The notes beneath the pieces are model-generated. The model searched no databases. It worked only from the letters and a program-made list of their open reading frames with translations, and had not been told where the DNA came from. A stretch of 64,000 nt of DNA from positions 1 to 64,000 of the forward strand of contig JAFDYU010000014.1 of the NCBI GenBank assembly GCA_018267285.1, read 5' to 3'. The stretch is from Bacteroidota bacterium. GTDB taxonomy: Bacteria; Bacteroidota; Bacteroidia; Cytophagales; Cyclobacteriaceae. The position numbers and the translations under genes were made by a program. Shown here in pieces: positions 27,291-37,136 of the stretch (within the stretch, counting starts at the first letter, position 1; the number at the start of each line of letters is the position of its first letter).

Positions 27291-28183
27291 AAATTTTGGT
27301 AACCGGTAGCAATGGGCTTCTCGGCCAAAAACTCGTGGGGCTGATCTCGCCCCTGCCCGAATTTCATTTAATCGCAACGGCAAAATCAAAATTAATACCA
27401 GAATTAATTCGGGGAGAGTTTTATTCGCTCAACATCACTGATGAAAAACAGGTTAGCGAGTTGATCTCAACCGTAAAACCAGATGTGGTTATCAACACAG
27501 CCGCCATGACTCAGGTAGATCAGTGCGAAACTGAAAAAGAAAAATGCTGGCTCGCCAACGTAACTGCCGTTGAATATATAGTGGACGCCTGCCGCGAAAA
27601 CAACACACACCTGATCCACCTCTCTACCGATTTCATTTTTGATGGAACGCACGGCCCATTGGATGAAAACGAAAAACCGAATCCACTGAGTTACTATGGC
27701 GAAAGCAAACTGGCCGCGGAAACGGCCATCCAAAAAAGCAACATCAACTGGACTATTTTAAGAACGGTTTTGGTTTATGGTGTAACCAAAGACATGAGCC
27801 GCAGCAACATTGTTCTTTGGGTAAAGAAAAGCTTGGAAGAAGGAAAAAAAATAAACGTGGTGAACGACCAATGGCGAACGCCAACGTTGGCAGAAGATTT
27901 AGCACAAGCGTGTTTGCTCGCTGCCCGGAAAAAAGCCAATGGCATTTACCATGTTTCCGGAAACGAACTGATGACTCCGTACGACATTGCTTTAGCCACT
28001 GCAGAATTTTTTAACCTGGACAAATCATTAATCTCTCAAACCAATTCAACAAAATTTACCCAACCCGCCAGGCGCCCGCCAAAGACCGGGTTTATTATTG
28101 ATAAGGCAAAACGAGAATTGGGCTACAGCCCACATTCATTTAAAGAAGGGCTTGCACTGTTAGCAAAGCAGCTATACGGCTAA
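27287..28183 (+). CDS. dTDP-4-dehydrorhamnose reductase-like SDR
   Basis: A 298-residue extended SDR. The N terminus has the Rossmann motif TGSNGLLGQKLV, then INTAAMTQVDQCE, STDFIFDG and the catalytic YYGESKLAAE with Tyr and Lys. The substrate-binding domain family (RmlD_sub_bind) fits, so a nucleotide-sugar reductase acting in surface glycan synthesis is likely. No rmlA, rmlB or rmlC gene is nearby, so the rhamnose assignment is not secure. Translation is coupled to the cyclophilin gene by a 4-base overlap. Confidence 0.82.
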   Translation: MKILVTGSNGLLGQKLVGLISPLPEFHLIATAKSKLIPELIRGEFYSLNITDEKQVSELISTVKPDVVINTAAMTQVDQCETEKEKCWLANVTAVEYIVDACRENNTHLIHLSTDFIFDGTHGPLDENEKPNPLSYYGESKLAAETAIQKSNINWTILRTVLVYGVTKDMSRSNIVLWVKKSLEEGKKINVVNDQWRTPTLAEDLAQACLLAARKKANGIYHVSGNELMTPYDIALATAEFFNLDKSLISQTNSTKFTQPARRPPKTGFIIDKAKRELGYSPHSFKEGLALLAKQLYG

Positions 28184-28199
28184 CTATTATCGTAGAGCC

Positions 28200-28922
28200 T
28201 CAAATTCCCAACACGCTTTTCAGTTTTACATATCCTGCTTGGCTGAGCGGCATGCGCACACCGCTTTTCAACAGGGCTACGTGGTTGTCTTTCTCCAGGG
28301 GCTCAATGCGCGTAAGCTCTTGCAAGTTTAAAATATAAGAGCGGTGCACACGTACAAACTGCAGTGCGTCCAGTGTCTTTTCAAAAAATGACATCGTCTT
28401 CTTTTTTAAAAAGAAACCATCGGCCGTAAATATTTTTACGTAATCATCAAAAGCTTCGAAGTAGTGAATCTTTTGCACGGGCAGCACCACAATGTTTTGT
28501 CCTTTCTTCACCACAATGCGTTGGCTGCTTTCGGGGGATGCCGTTTCTTCCGTCAAGGCAATGGGGATTTTAGGCTGCTGCCCTAGAACCTTGCTAACGG
28601 CTTTATCGAAACGTTCTTTACTAAACGGCTTTAATAAATAATCAATAGCATGAGCTTCAAATGCCTTCATGGCGTACTCATCGAAAGCCGTAGTGAAAAT
28701 TACCTGAGGCGGATTATCGATTAACTCCAGCATTTCAAAGCCGGTAATCTTGGGCATCTGCACATCCAGAAAAATTAAGTCCGGCTGATGTTGCACTATC
28801 ATTTTTACTCCTTCAAAACCATCGCCACACTCGGCAACGAGGTTCAGGTTTGAAAAACTTTTCAAGTATTCTTTTACAATGCCACGAGCCAGGGGTTCAT
28901 CATCAACGATTACCACTTTCAT
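28200..28922 (-). CDS. LytTR-family response regulator
   Basis: A 240-residue regulator with a receiver domain (phospho-acceptor Asp53 in DLIFLDVQMP, Lys in YLLKPFS) and a C-terminal LytTR DNA-binding domain (KIHYFEAFDDYVKIF, FVRVHRSYILNL). It overlaps the upstream LytS-like kinase gene by four bases. Together with DUF4288 and LiaF-like genes it forms an envelope-related operon. Confidence 0.94.
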   Translation of the reverse strand: MKVVIVDDEPLARGIVKEYLKSFSNLNLVAECGDGFEGVKMIVQHQPDLIFLDVQMPKITGFEMLELIDNPPQVIFTTAFDEYAMKAFEAHAIDYLLKPFSKERFDKAVSKVLGQQPKIPIALTEETASPESSQRIVVKKGQNIVVLPVQKIHYFEAFDDYVKIFTADGFFLKKKTMSFFEKTLDALQFVRVHRSYILNLQELTRIEPLEKDNHVALLKSGVRMPLSQAGYVKLKSVLGI

Positions 28923-29935
28923 AATTGGGGAACCTTAATGTGTGTGATAAAAATGTTCTCTTTTTTTTCTGTGCTGAGCAAATCGTTTCTGAAAAACAGC
29001 AACGATAATCTTTTTTGTACCGATTGCAATCCAAAACCGGTTCCGGTTTTAGGTGCTGCGGTATCGGCATCGAAGGGGTTTTTTATTTCAAGTAGCAGAT
29101 TGTTGTTGTCGGGTTTTGCAACCAGTCTGATCACCACATTGCCCACGGTATCGTACAACCCAAATTTAATGGCGTTCTCCAATACCGGTTGCAATAATAA
29201 GGACGGTAATTTCATTTCTAGGGCAGCATTGTCTGCCTCAATAGCCGTAGATAGCCGATGCCCAAATCTTACTTTTTCAATATCAAGATATAGCTGGAGG
29301 TGGTGGAGTTCGTGCCGAAGCGTGGTAAACTGGTTGTTTTCTTTCTTTACGGTGCCGCGTAAGAAATCAGAAAGCTGTTCAATCATTTTTCTGGCTTGCT
29401 CCGGCTGGGCAACCGTTAGTGCGCTGATTGAATTTAAACTGTTGAATAAAAAATGAGGTTGCAGTTGCCGTTGTAGGTTGGTTAATTCTGCTTCGCGCAT
29501 AAGCTTTTCAGTTTCTTTGGTACGATGTTCGTTTTGTTGTTGTTCTTTCATGTACGAAAACAACCAGCCATCGATACCGGCAATAACAATCATCAACCAG
29601 ATGAAGACCATCCGTACAGGAAAAGTAAGCTCAAACCATGATGTATATTCTAAGCTTGAAGGAATACTTTTTAATATCCATGACGATGCGAGACCACACA
29701 TTGCAGTTAGCGCGGCTGCTTCAATCAAAATAATCAATGCGTTTTTTGCCGAAGGCCTGAAGTAGCCTACAATCTTAATCATCAGATAGCCTGCACCTAC
29801 CATAAGTGAACTCGTAACGGACGCATCCATCCACGATTCGCGAAATGAAATTCCGTAGTAATTCATCACAAACATCTGGATTACCGTCCACACCACCCAC
29901 CAAGCCAAAAAGAAAAATTGTACTGTTGCTTTCAT
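28919..29935 (-). CDS. LytS-like sensor histidine kinase
   Basis: About 338 residues from MKATVQFFFLAWWVVW; an in-frame start at 29962 would overlap the upstream gene by 20 bases. Four hydrophobic segments span residues about 1-140, followed by a coiled linker and a His_kinase domain with LQPHFLFNSLNSISAL, the phospho-acceptor region of this family. The HATPase domain has NAIKFGLYD and GTGFGLQSVQKRL. There is no periplasmic sensor domain of size; sensing is probably within the membrane. Confidence 0.92.
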   Translation of the reverse strand: MKATVQFFFLAWWVVWTVIQMFVMNYYGISFRESWMDASVTSSLMVGAGYLMIKIVGYFRPSAKNALIILIEAAALTAMCGLASSWILKSIPSSLEYTSWFELTFPVRMVFIWLMIVIAGIDGWLFSYMKEQQQNEHRTKETEKLMREAELTNLQRQLQPHFLFNSLNSISALTVAQPEQARKMIEQLSDFLRGTVKKENNQFTTLRHELHHLQLYLDIEKVRFGHRLSTAIEADNAALEMKLPSLLLQPVLENAIKFGLYDTVGNVVIRLVAKPDNNNLLLEIKNPFDADTAAPKTGTGFGLQSVQKRLSLLFFRNDLLSTEKKENIFITHIKVPQL

Positions 29936-29942
29936 CGCAGAT

Positions 29943-30284
29943 TTAAAACTGAGGTCGTGCATCCAACTGCATGCAGGCCGCCTGGTTGTGAATAAAATTT
30001 ACGTAGTGATTCCCTTCGTCTATTTCGCGTACTTGTGTGTGCAGCTCAACTCCACTTCTTATGTTTAACGGGCGGAGCTCGGCAACATTAACAAACTCCC
30101 ATTGTACCAATCCATGTTCTTTGTTGATAACAGTTTCTTCAAAGCTAATCCCGAGCATACGGGCAATGAAAAAAGCATCTTCAAAATTTTCAGCTTCAAC
30201 CAACCGAAGGTGTTCGTCAAACTGATGACGCTGCATGCCTTCACCTTTGATTTGAAATACGAGTTTTGCGATGTACCAGTTCAT
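29943..30284 (-). CDS. DUF4288 domain-containing protein
   Basis: A 113-residue protein starting MNWYIAKLVFQIKGEG. This start and the segment HLRLVEAENFEDAFFIARMLG followed by VQWEFVNVAELRPL identify DUF4288, a small alpha/beta domain common in Bacteroidota. Function unknown. It lies between the LiaF-like gene (36 bases upstream) and the LytS-like kinase, so it is probably co-transcribed. Confidence 0.85.
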   Translation of the reverse strand: MNWYIAKLVFQIKGEGMQRHQFDEHLRLVEAENFEDAFFIARMLGISFEETVINKEHGLVQWEFVNVAELRPLNIRSGVELHTQVREIDEGNHYVNFIHNQAACMQLDARPQF

Positions 30285-30320
30285 ATAATTTACAATTATG
30301 ATTTATGGTTAAACACTCCG

Positions 30321-31040
30321 TTAATAACTTTTAATTTCTATCGAGCCAAACACCACACCTCCCTTTAGAATCAATGTTTTGTTTTCGGCTACTTCGTTGG
30401 TTTCCTTTCTTTTATCTTCTACCGACCCAAAAACACAATCTACGTTCGATTCGATCTTCCAATGTGCCGGCACAATCAATTTTGCTCCACCAAATACAAC
30501 GTTTAATTCGAGCGTAGCCGTGCCATTAATATCGGCCTGTGAAAAATCCAAGTCATTACCGCCAAAAACTGCATTGACCTCACCACCTTTAAAATCTTTT
30601 GATACCACTCTTTTTTTAGTACCTCCAAAAACGGAATTGATGTCTATGTTGTTTTCTGAAGAACTGGATTCGTTTTGAAATCCATCCCAATAACGTTTTC
30701 GCCTTCCTGGTTTGAAAATCATGATCACCCCAAACAAAATAATTGCCAACGGCCAGATGTATTGACTAAAACTTAATTTGGGGTAAAAGTCGTTCAGCAG
30801 AAAAGCTCCGCCAACAACAATCAACACCATCCATCCACCGGGTTGAAACGACCTGCGCGCGCCAACAAAAACACCAATGGCAATGAGCAGCATTTGCCAC
30901 GTTAGTGCCCATTCGGGAATTGCAACGCCCATCTGGCGTGCCAACAATATGCCACCTACCACAATCAGGATTGTTCCGCCAAAAAAACGGCCTGAGCGCG
31001 ATGACCTGAATCTTTCGGGATGTCTTTCTTCTCTGTTCAT
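30321..31040 (-). CDS. LiaF-like membrane protein, cell-wall-stress type
   Basis: A 239-residue protein. The N-terminal half has four membrane segments including GGTILIVVGGILLARQMG. The soluble C-terminal half has repeated NSVFGGTKK, NAVFGGNDLD, NVVFGGAKL, DCVFGSVED and GVVFGSIEI motifs every 20-25 residues, the pattern of the LiaF/DUF2154 C-terminal domain, which stacks as a beta solenoid. In Firmicutes LiaF inhibits the LiaSR stress kinase; here a similar role with the LytS-like kinase in the same operon is inferred. Confidence 0.87.
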   Translation of the reverse strand: MNREERHPERFRSSRSGRFFGGTILIVVGGILLARQMGVAIPEWALTWQMLLIAIGVFVGARRSFQPGGWMVLIVVGGAFLLNDFYPKLSFSQYIWPLAIILFGVIMIFKPGRRKRYWDGFQNESSSSENNIDINSVFGGTKKRVVSKDFKGGEVNAVFGGNDLDFSQADINGTATLELNVVFGGAKLIVPAHWKIESNVDCVFGSVEDKRKETNEVAENKTLILKGGVVFGSIEIKSY

Positions 31041-31229
31041 TTTGTTTCTTTCTTAATTTATGCTCAAATCAACGCACGAAAATACAATTTGTCCATCACC
31101 AATAGGCAGGCTCTGGCAGGTAGTCGGTAAACGAGGGGATTGCGTAGGTAAACGCATTTATTTATTCTCACCCTCGTTGTTCTATATCCATTTCATCATG
31201 TATATTCGTTAAACCCTAAAACCTAACCT

Positions 31230-32210
31230 ATGAAAAATGCATTGAAGTTTGTTGGCTATGCTGTGGCCATTTTAGTTGTAGCGATTGCCGGCTTATTGAT
31301 ATACCTGAAAACAGCCTTGCCTAACCTTGCAAAAGCCGAAGACCTGAAAATTGAGTACACACCCGAACGGGTTGAACGCGGAAAATATCTTGCCCACCAT
31401 GTTTCTGTCTGTATGGACTGCCACTCTACGCGCGATTGGTCAAAATTTTCTGGTCCTCTCAAACCAGGAACGCTGGGCATGGGCAGCGAGCGCTTCGACC
31501 AAAATGTAGGCTTGCCGGGCGTTTACTATTCCAAAAACATAACACCGGAAGGCATTAGCCGATATACCGATGGCGAATTATTTCGCACCATCACCACGGG
31601 GGTGAGCAAAGAAGGCAAAGCACTTTTCCCACTGATGCCATTTACATACTACGGGCGCATGGATCCGGACGATATTTATTCCATCATTGCCTACGTGCGC
31701 TCTTTGCAGCCCATCAAAAATGAGGTGCCCGAATCGGTGTCTGATTTTCCCATGAACTTTATCATCAATACCATTCCTAAAAAAGCAGATCCACACCCCC
31801 GCCCCGATACTACCGATTTACTTGCTTACGGTGCCTACATGACCAACGCTTCGGGCTGCCGCGAATGCCACACACGCGCAGAAAAGGGGCAGATCGTTGA
31901 AGAGTTTGCTTTCAGCGGGGGGCGTGAATTTAAAATGCCCGATGGTTCGATGATTCGTTCGTCCAACCTGACACAAGACCCAAAGACCGGCATAGGCAAA
32001 TGGACGGAAGAACAATTTATCCAACGGTTCAAAATTTTTGCAGATTCGGGAGCGGCTGTTCCGGTAAAACCGGGTGAGTTCAACACCATTATGCCGTGGA
32101 CCATGTATGCCGACATGAAGAAGAAAGATCTTGCCGCGATCTTTACTTACCTGAAAACCGTGAAAGAAATTTCTAACGAAGTGGAAAAGTTTACACCCGC
32201 CCCCAAATAA
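31230..32210 (+). CDS. Diheme cytochrome c family protein
   Basis: A 326-residue protein with an N-terminal membrane anchor (residues 6-28). Two CxxCH heme sites are visible: CMDCH at 61-65 and CRECH at 210-214. Distal Met ligands are probably in nearby Met-rich loops (for instance FPLMPFTYYGRM and TIMPWTMYADM). Tandem class I cytochrome c domains of this sort transfer electrons in the periplasm; the partner dehydrogenase is not in the window. The gene has a near-consensus TATATTCG box upstream. Confidence 0.9.
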   Translation: MKNALKFVGYAVAILVVAIAGLLIYLKTALPNLAKAEDLKIEYTPERVERGKYLAHHVSVCMDCHSTRDWSKFSGPLKPGTLGMGSERFDQNVGLPGVYYSKNITPEGISRYTDGELFRTITTGVSKEGKALFPLMPFTYYGRMDPDDIYSIIAYVRSLQPIKNEVPESVSDFPMNFIINTIPKKADPHPRPDTTDLLAYGAYMTNASGCRECHTRAEKGQIVEEFAFSGGREFKMPDGSMIRSSNLTQDPKTGIGKWTEEQFIQRFKIFADSGAAVPVKPGEFNTIMPWTMYADMKKKDLAAIFTYLKTVKEISNEVEKFTPAPK

Positions 32211-32212
32211 AA

Positions 32213-34627
32213 CTATTCTGCCGAGCCTGCCCTATCGTGAATTTTTATTTTTGACAGGTCGATCTCCTCGTCATCGCGCTCGGTGCGAAACCCCGGCTCC
32301 AACTCGTCAATCCACAATTTATTTTGTGTTGGTTTGGTTTTGTCGAACGTAAGAATTAAAGCGGGAAGCAAAATCAAATTGGTAAACATAGATATCACCA
32401 GCGTGGTTGAGGTGAGTATGCCGAGGGCGATTGTTCCGCCAAACGAAGAGAAGGCGAAAATAATAAACCCGGCAAACAGCACGATGGAGGTATAAATAAT
32501 GCTCTTTCCGGTTTCCATAATACTTTCGCTCACCGAAAGCGGAACAAAGAAACCGTTCACCAGTTGCTCTTGCCGGTACTTGGCCAGAAAACGAATCGAG
32601 TTGTCAACCGAAATACCAAAGGTGATGCTGAAGATCAGGGCCGTGCTCGCTTTTAAAGGAATGCCAAAATACCCCATCAGCCCGGCTGTAATCATCAACG
32701 CCAATAAATTGGGCACTAACGAAATAACGATCATGCGCACATTGGCAAACAACAACGCCATGGAAAAAGTAATGAGAATGAATGCCAGCAATAAACTCTC
32801 CTGCAAGTTGGCAATCAAAAATTTGTTGCCTTTAATAAATAATTTGGTTGTGCCGGTAACGCTGGTGGTTATTTTAGTTCCTTCAAAAATGTTGTGCATG
32901 CGCGGTTCGATCACTTGGTGCACGAGAGAATCCATTTTAATAGAACCGATGTCGGCCATCTGCATGGAAATGCGCATACGGGTGTAGGTAGAATCTACAA
33001 ACGACTTGAGCAACCCGGTGCTCTCCGATTGCCCTTTCATGTATCGTAAAATAAAAGCACTCTCGGGTTTGGTGGGCAACTCGTATTTCGATGAGTCGTT
33101 TCCATAATATGCCTGCTTAGATGCTTTTACCAAACTGATGATGGATATAGGTCGTGAAACTTGTGGCAGCGAATCAATGAAACTTTCAAATTCATTAACC
33201 TTCTGAAGGTTGGTAACATTAAGCACACCTCTGCGCTTGCCCATGTTTACTTCAACCTCTAAGGGCATGATGCCGCTAAAATTCGTTTCAAAAAATTTCA
33301 GGTCTTTGCGTATGCCGCTTTTCTCCGGCACATCGTCAACCATAAAAGTCACCGATTTCAGTTGGGTCATCCCTAAAACAGCGAGCACGGTCAGTGCTAT
33401 GGATGCAACATAAATTGAGATACGATGACGATGAACCGTTAAGTCTGTTAAATGAAGAAACCCTCCTAATATTTTAAAATCCAAATGCCGGAGGTGTTTG
33501 GGCTTGGGCTCTGGCAACCAGGAAAAAACGGCAGGAATCATTATCAGGCTTACAATAAACAGCGCCATGATGTTGATGCCGGCCACAATCCCAAATTCGC
33601 GCAGCAAGAGAATGTCCGTAGAAAGCAGTGTGAGGAAACCAATAGCCACGGTGAGGTTGGTTAAAAACATGGCCAAGCCCATTTTTTTTACTACGATGGC
33701 AATGGCCTCGGGTTTGCTTTTGCATTTGTAGAACTCAAGATGGTATTTATTCAACAAGTAGATGGCGTTGGTAATCCCGATGGTTACAATCACGGGAGGA
33801 ATCAGCCCGCTGAGCAGGGTAATTTTGAAACCAAAAAGTGTTAAGGTGCCCATCACCCACACCACCACTATGCCGATGATGATCATAGAAAACAACACGG
33901 CACGCACGGAGCGGAAAAAGAAAAACATGATCAGCCCGGTAACAAGTGCCGACAGGTACAGAAAAAATTGCATTTCTTCGCGCACTTTGGTGGCCATCAC
34001 CGTGCGGATAAAAGGCAGACCTGCATAATGCAACTGAATGTTGGTGAACTTGGTAAATGCATTGCCGGCTTCAACCAGTTGCTGCGTAAGCTCAATTCGT
34101 TTGGCAGAGTTCATCACTTCCTTTTGTACAGAAATCAACATCAGCGTTGCACCGTTGTGGCTGTTTACCAACTGCCCCATATAGAATTTCTGTTTGCCCA
34201 ATTCGCCCAGCAAACTATCAAGATGTTTTTGACTGTAGATTTCTTTTGGAAAAAGTGGTTCGAGTTTAAATTTTCTGTTGGCCGTATCTTTGTAAATAAT
34301 CTTCACCTCGGGCAGGCTCAGCACATTATTTACGCCCTTAATATTTTTGATGATGTTGTTGAGATCGCGAAAGCGATTAAAGTTTTTGATGGAATAAATA
34401 GAACTGTCTTTCACCCCAATGCCAATGATGTTGGCATCTTCGCCAAATTGCTTTTTAAATTGCTGAAGAAAAACCATCTCGGGGTCATCGGCAGGTACGG
34501 TGCGAGCCAGGTCGTAACTCATCTCCACCTTGGAAGCATAGTACCCCATCACCACAGTGACCAGGCCGATTAGTACAATCAACAGTATTCTAAAGCGAAT
34601 GATGAAAGCTGCAATTTTATCCCACAT
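32213..34627 (-). CDS. MMPL/RND-type membrane transporter
   Basis: About 804 residues from ATG (MWDKIAAFIIRFRILL); a TTG six bases upstream would add two residues. It has twelve predicted membrane helices in two halves, each with a large periplasmic loop, and repeated acidic residues in a helix IFSITFGISVDNSIRFLAKY, typical of the MMPL/RND superfamily. It has no HAE1-type signatures. Lipid or hydrophobic compound export is typical of the family; substrate unknown. It is convergent with the cytochrome gene. Confidence 0.9.
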   Translation of the reverse strand: MWDKIAAFIIRFRILLIVLIGLVTVVMGYYASKVEMSYDLARTVPADDPEMVFLQQFKKQFGEDANIIGIGVKDSSIYSIKNFNRFRDLNNIIKNIKGVNNVLSLPEVKIIYKDTANRKFKLEPLFPKEIYSQKHLDSLLGELGKQKFYMGQLVNSHNGATLMLISVQKEVMNSAKRIELTQQLVEAGNAFTKFTNIQLHYAGLPFIRTVMATKVREEMQFFLYLSALVTGLIMFFFFRSVRAVLFSMIIIGIVVVWVMGTLTLFGFKITLLSGLIPPVIVTIGITNAIYLLNKYHLEFYKCKSKPEAIAIVVKKMGLAMFLTNLTVAIGFLTLLSTDILLLREFGIVAGINIMALFIVSLIMIPAVFSWLPEPKPKHLRHLDFKILGGFLHLTDLTVHRHRISIYVASIALTVLAVLGMTQLKSVTFMVDDVPEKSGIRKDLKFFETNFSGIMPLEVEVNMGKRRGVLNVTNLQKVNEFESFIDSLPQVSRPISIISLVKASKQAYYGNDSSKYELPTKPESAFILRYMKGQSESTGLLKSFVDSTYTRMRISMQMADIGSIKMDSLVHQVIEPRMHNIFEGTKITTSVTGTTKLFIKGNKFLIANLQESLLLAFILITFSMALLFANVRMIVISLVPNLLALMITAGLMGYFGIPLKASTALIFSITFGISVDNSIRFLAKYRQEQLVNGFFVPLSVSESIMETGKSIIYTSIVLFAGFIIFAFSSFGGTIALGILTSTTLVISMFTNLILLPALILTFDKTKPTQNKLWIDELEPGFRTERDDEEIDLSKIKIHDRAGSAE

Positions 34628-34663
34628 AGCCAAAAAAATTAAAGGGTAAAACTACAAAAAATG

Positions 34664-34801
34664 TAATTCGGTGATTTGTTAATTTCTGTAATTCGATGAT
34701 TTGAGCCTTTGATTCAGGCCATTCCACCTAAGATTTACTTAATCAATAAATCAGGCATACCGACAAATTAGCGAATTAGCCTGTCGACAAATTACCGAAT
34801 C
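34664..34801. repeat. Four imperfect copies of a 15-base motif
   Basis: Copies at 34664-34678 and 34689-34703 read TAATTCGRTGATTTG on the plus strand; copies at 34764-34778 and 34788-34801 are inverted. Two pointing one way and two the other could fold into a long hairpin. They fill the 200-base gap between the divergent transporter and acyl-CoA oxidase-like genes. Confidence 0.6.
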
Positions 34802-34808
34802 AAGCACT

Positions 34809-34816
34809 TATATTTG
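34809..34816 (+). promoter_or_regulatory. -7 box of the acyl-CoA oxidase-like gene
   Basis: TATATTTG fits TAnnTTTG, 18 bases before the ATG at 34835. No convincing -33 TTG at the right distance. Confidence 0.5.
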
Positions 34817-34834
34817 ACCTAAACTCGATCCGTT

Positions 34835-37132
34835 ATGTTAACCTCAACTCAGCTTAAATCCAATCCGTCTTTATTTGTTTTTCTTCCGTTGTTTTATACG
34901 GTTTGGTCGGATGCCGTACTCACACCGAGTGAAATCGCCACTATCGAAGGGTTAATCGAAAGTCAACAATGGCTCTCGGCCGATGAAAAAACATTTTTGC
35001 GTTCGCAAGTAAATCCGGCCTCACCGCCATCGCCCGATGATTTGCTGAGTTGGAAAGAAGAGATAAAAAAAGCGGCCGATCAAACAACCGGAAAAAGCTT
35101 GGTGGATATCGGTTTTCAACTTGTTCGCAATCATGGAACTATTTCTCCGCAGCTTTTAAAAGAACAAGGTGTTCTCACCAACATCGAAGCAACGCTGGGT
35201 TTCATTAGTCACGAAGCCGCCTATAATTTTCAGTCGGGCAAACGCGAATCGGTAACACAGCAACTTACTACACAACAAACATTTGATATAGGAGCATTAG
35301 AAAAAATTCTTGATGGAGAAAATGCAGCCATCATTAAAAAAGTAAAAACCATTCTCGATGATCCTGAGTTCCGGTACATTGATTCGGGCAACCTTGAAAT
35401 TTACCGAGCTAAAGTTTTGCAATGGGCACAACTGCTGGCTGCGCAAGGGTTTGGGTCAATCGCCTATCCCAAATCGTGCGGAGGTCAAGACGACATGGCC
35501 GCCTACTTTGCCATTATGGAAACTCTGAGCTACCACGACTTGAGTTTGGTGGTGAAGTTTGGTGTACAATTTGGGTTGTGGGGTATGAGTGTGTATTTTC
35601 TTGGAACCGAAAAACATCATAAAAAATATTTGAAAGACATCGGCACCCTCGATCTGCCCGGCTGTTTTGCCATGACAGAAATTCATCACGGCTCTAATGT
35701 GAAAGGCGTTGAGACTACCGCCACGTACAATCACACAACAAAAACAATCACCGTAAACACGCCACATAAAAATGCACGCAAAGAGTTTATCGGCAACGCG
35801 GCTCTGCACGGACACATGGCTACGGTTTTTGCTAAGCTGATTGTGGAAGGAAAAGATTATGGCGTGTGTGCGGTGATCGTTCCGCTGCGTGATAAAAAAG
35901 GAAACACGCTTTCGGGAATTACTATTGAAGACTGTGGTCGGAAAATGGGATTAAATGGAGTGGACAATGGCAAGATCGAATTCAAAAATGTTGTAGTGCC
36001 CCTTGAAAATCTTCTGGACCGCTACACACAAATTACAGCTGAAGGGAAATTCTCCAGCCCCATAGCAAGCGACAACCGTAGATTCTTCACCATGCTGGGA
36101 ACATTGGTGGGCGGGCGGATTGGAATTCCGCGTGCCGGATTGAGTGCATCGAAATCCGGACTGGCCATCGCCATAAAATACGGAGATCAGCGAAAACAAT
36201 TCGGGCCGGAAGGTGCGCCCGAAGTTCCGATATTAAATTACAGAACACACCAACGAAGGCTCATGCCTTACCTTGCCAACGTTTACGCACTGCATTTTTC
36301 GTTGCAATACCTCACCCATCGGTTTTTAAATAGAAAAGAAGAAGAGATGCAAGAAATTGAAGCGCTCGCTGCAGGGCTAAAATCGTTCACTACCTGGAAT
36401 GCCACCGCCACCTTGCAAGAGTGCCGCGAATGTTGCGGTGGAAAAGGGTATATGTCCGAAAACAGAATCGATGCGTTGAAAAACGATTCCGATATTTTTA
36501 CCACGTTCGAAGGCGACAATACCGTGCTCATGCAATTGGTTGCCAAAAGCAGGCTCACGGAATTCAAACATGAGTTTGCACACATGAATTTGTTTGGCAT
36601 ACTCAATTATGTGGCCGACCAGGCAAAGACAAAAATAACCGAGCTTAATCCGATCGTTATCCGAAACACGGATGAAGATCATTTGCTCGACCCTCAATTT
36701 CACCTCGATGCCTTCCGATACCGCGAACGCAACATTCTTACTTCGGCCGCAAAACGCCTGAAACGCCATATAGACGAAGGCATGGATTCTTTTGACGCCT
36801 TCAATGTTTCGCAACATCATTTGGTGCAGGTTGGCTTTGCTTACATCGAACGGATTGTGTTGGAAAAATTTATCGATCAAATTCAAAATACAGCCGACAA
36901 AAATTGCCAGGCTATTTTGAAAAAACTGTGCGCCCTGTTTGCCCTCAATCAAATCGACAAAAACAAGGGTTGGTATCTGGAGCAAGGGTATCTGGAGGGA
37001 GTAAAGACAAAAGCGATCCGAAAATTACTGAATCAACTTTGTTGGGATGTGCGGCAAGAAGCAGTGCCACTGGTTAATGCGTTTGCTATTCCAGATAGTT
37101 TGCTCGCTGCACCGATTGCTACCGTAAAATAG
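34835..37132 (+). CDS. Acyl-CoA dehydrogenase/oxidase family protein, ACOX-like
   Basis: A 765-residue flavoprotein. Its N-terminal region has about 115 residues rich in helices. The central acyl-CoA dehydrogenase core has CFAMTEIHHGSNVKGVETTATYN, GVDNGKIEFKNVVVP and the FAD-binding part. The C-terminal region QECRECCGGKGYMSENRI...DIFTTFEGDNTVLMQLVAKS is the signature seen in peroxisomal acyl-CoA oxidases. It likely oxidises acyl-CoA at the alpha-beta bond; whether it uses oxygen or ETF cannot be told from sequence. Confidence 0.9.
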   Translation: MLTSTQLKSNPSLFVFLPLFYTVWSDAVLTPSEIATIEGLIESQQWLSADEKTFLRSQVNPASPPSPDDLLSWKEEIKKAADQTTGKSLVDIGFQLVRNHGTISPQLLKEQGVLTNIEATLGFISHEAAYNFQSGKRESVTQQLTTQQTFDIGALEKILDGENAAIIKKVKTILDDPEFRYIDSGNLEIYRAKVLQWAQLLAAQGFGSIAYPKSCGGQDDMAAYFAIMETLSYHDLSLVVKFGVQFGLWGMSVYFLGTEKHHKKYLKDIGTLDLPGCFAMTEIHHGSNVKGVETTATYNHTTKTITVNTPHKNARKEFIGNAALHGHMATVFAKLIVEGKDYGVCAVIVPLRDKKGNTLSGITIEDCGRKMGLNGVDNGKIEFKNVVVPLENLLDRYTQITAEGKFSSPIASDNRRFFTMLGTLVGGRIGIPRAGLSASKSGLAIAIKYGDQRKQFGPEGAPEVPILNYRTHQRRLMPYLANVYALHFSLQYLTHRFLNRKEEEMQEIEALAAGLKSFTTWNATATLQECRECCGGKGYMSENRIDALKNDSDIFTTFEGDNTVLMQLVAKSRLTEFKHEFAHMNLFGILNYVADQAKTKITELNPIVIRNTDEDHLLDPQFHLDAFRYRERNILTSAAKRLKRHIDEGMDSFDAFNVSQHHLVQVGFAYIERIVLEKFIDQIQNTADKNCQAILKKLCALFALNQIDKNKGWYLEQGYLEGVKTKAIRKLLNQLCWDVRQEAVPLVNAFAIPDSLLAAPIATVK

Positions 37133-37136
37133 TTTG

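Noticed and set aside
33968-34573. 201-codon plus-strand ORF
   Set aside because: It lies wholly inside the MMPL transporter gene on the other strand, with low-complexity composition typical of an antisense shadow.
36377-36985. 202-codon minus-strand ORF
   Set aside because: It is inside the acyl-CoA oxidase-like gene and carries no recognisable family pattern.
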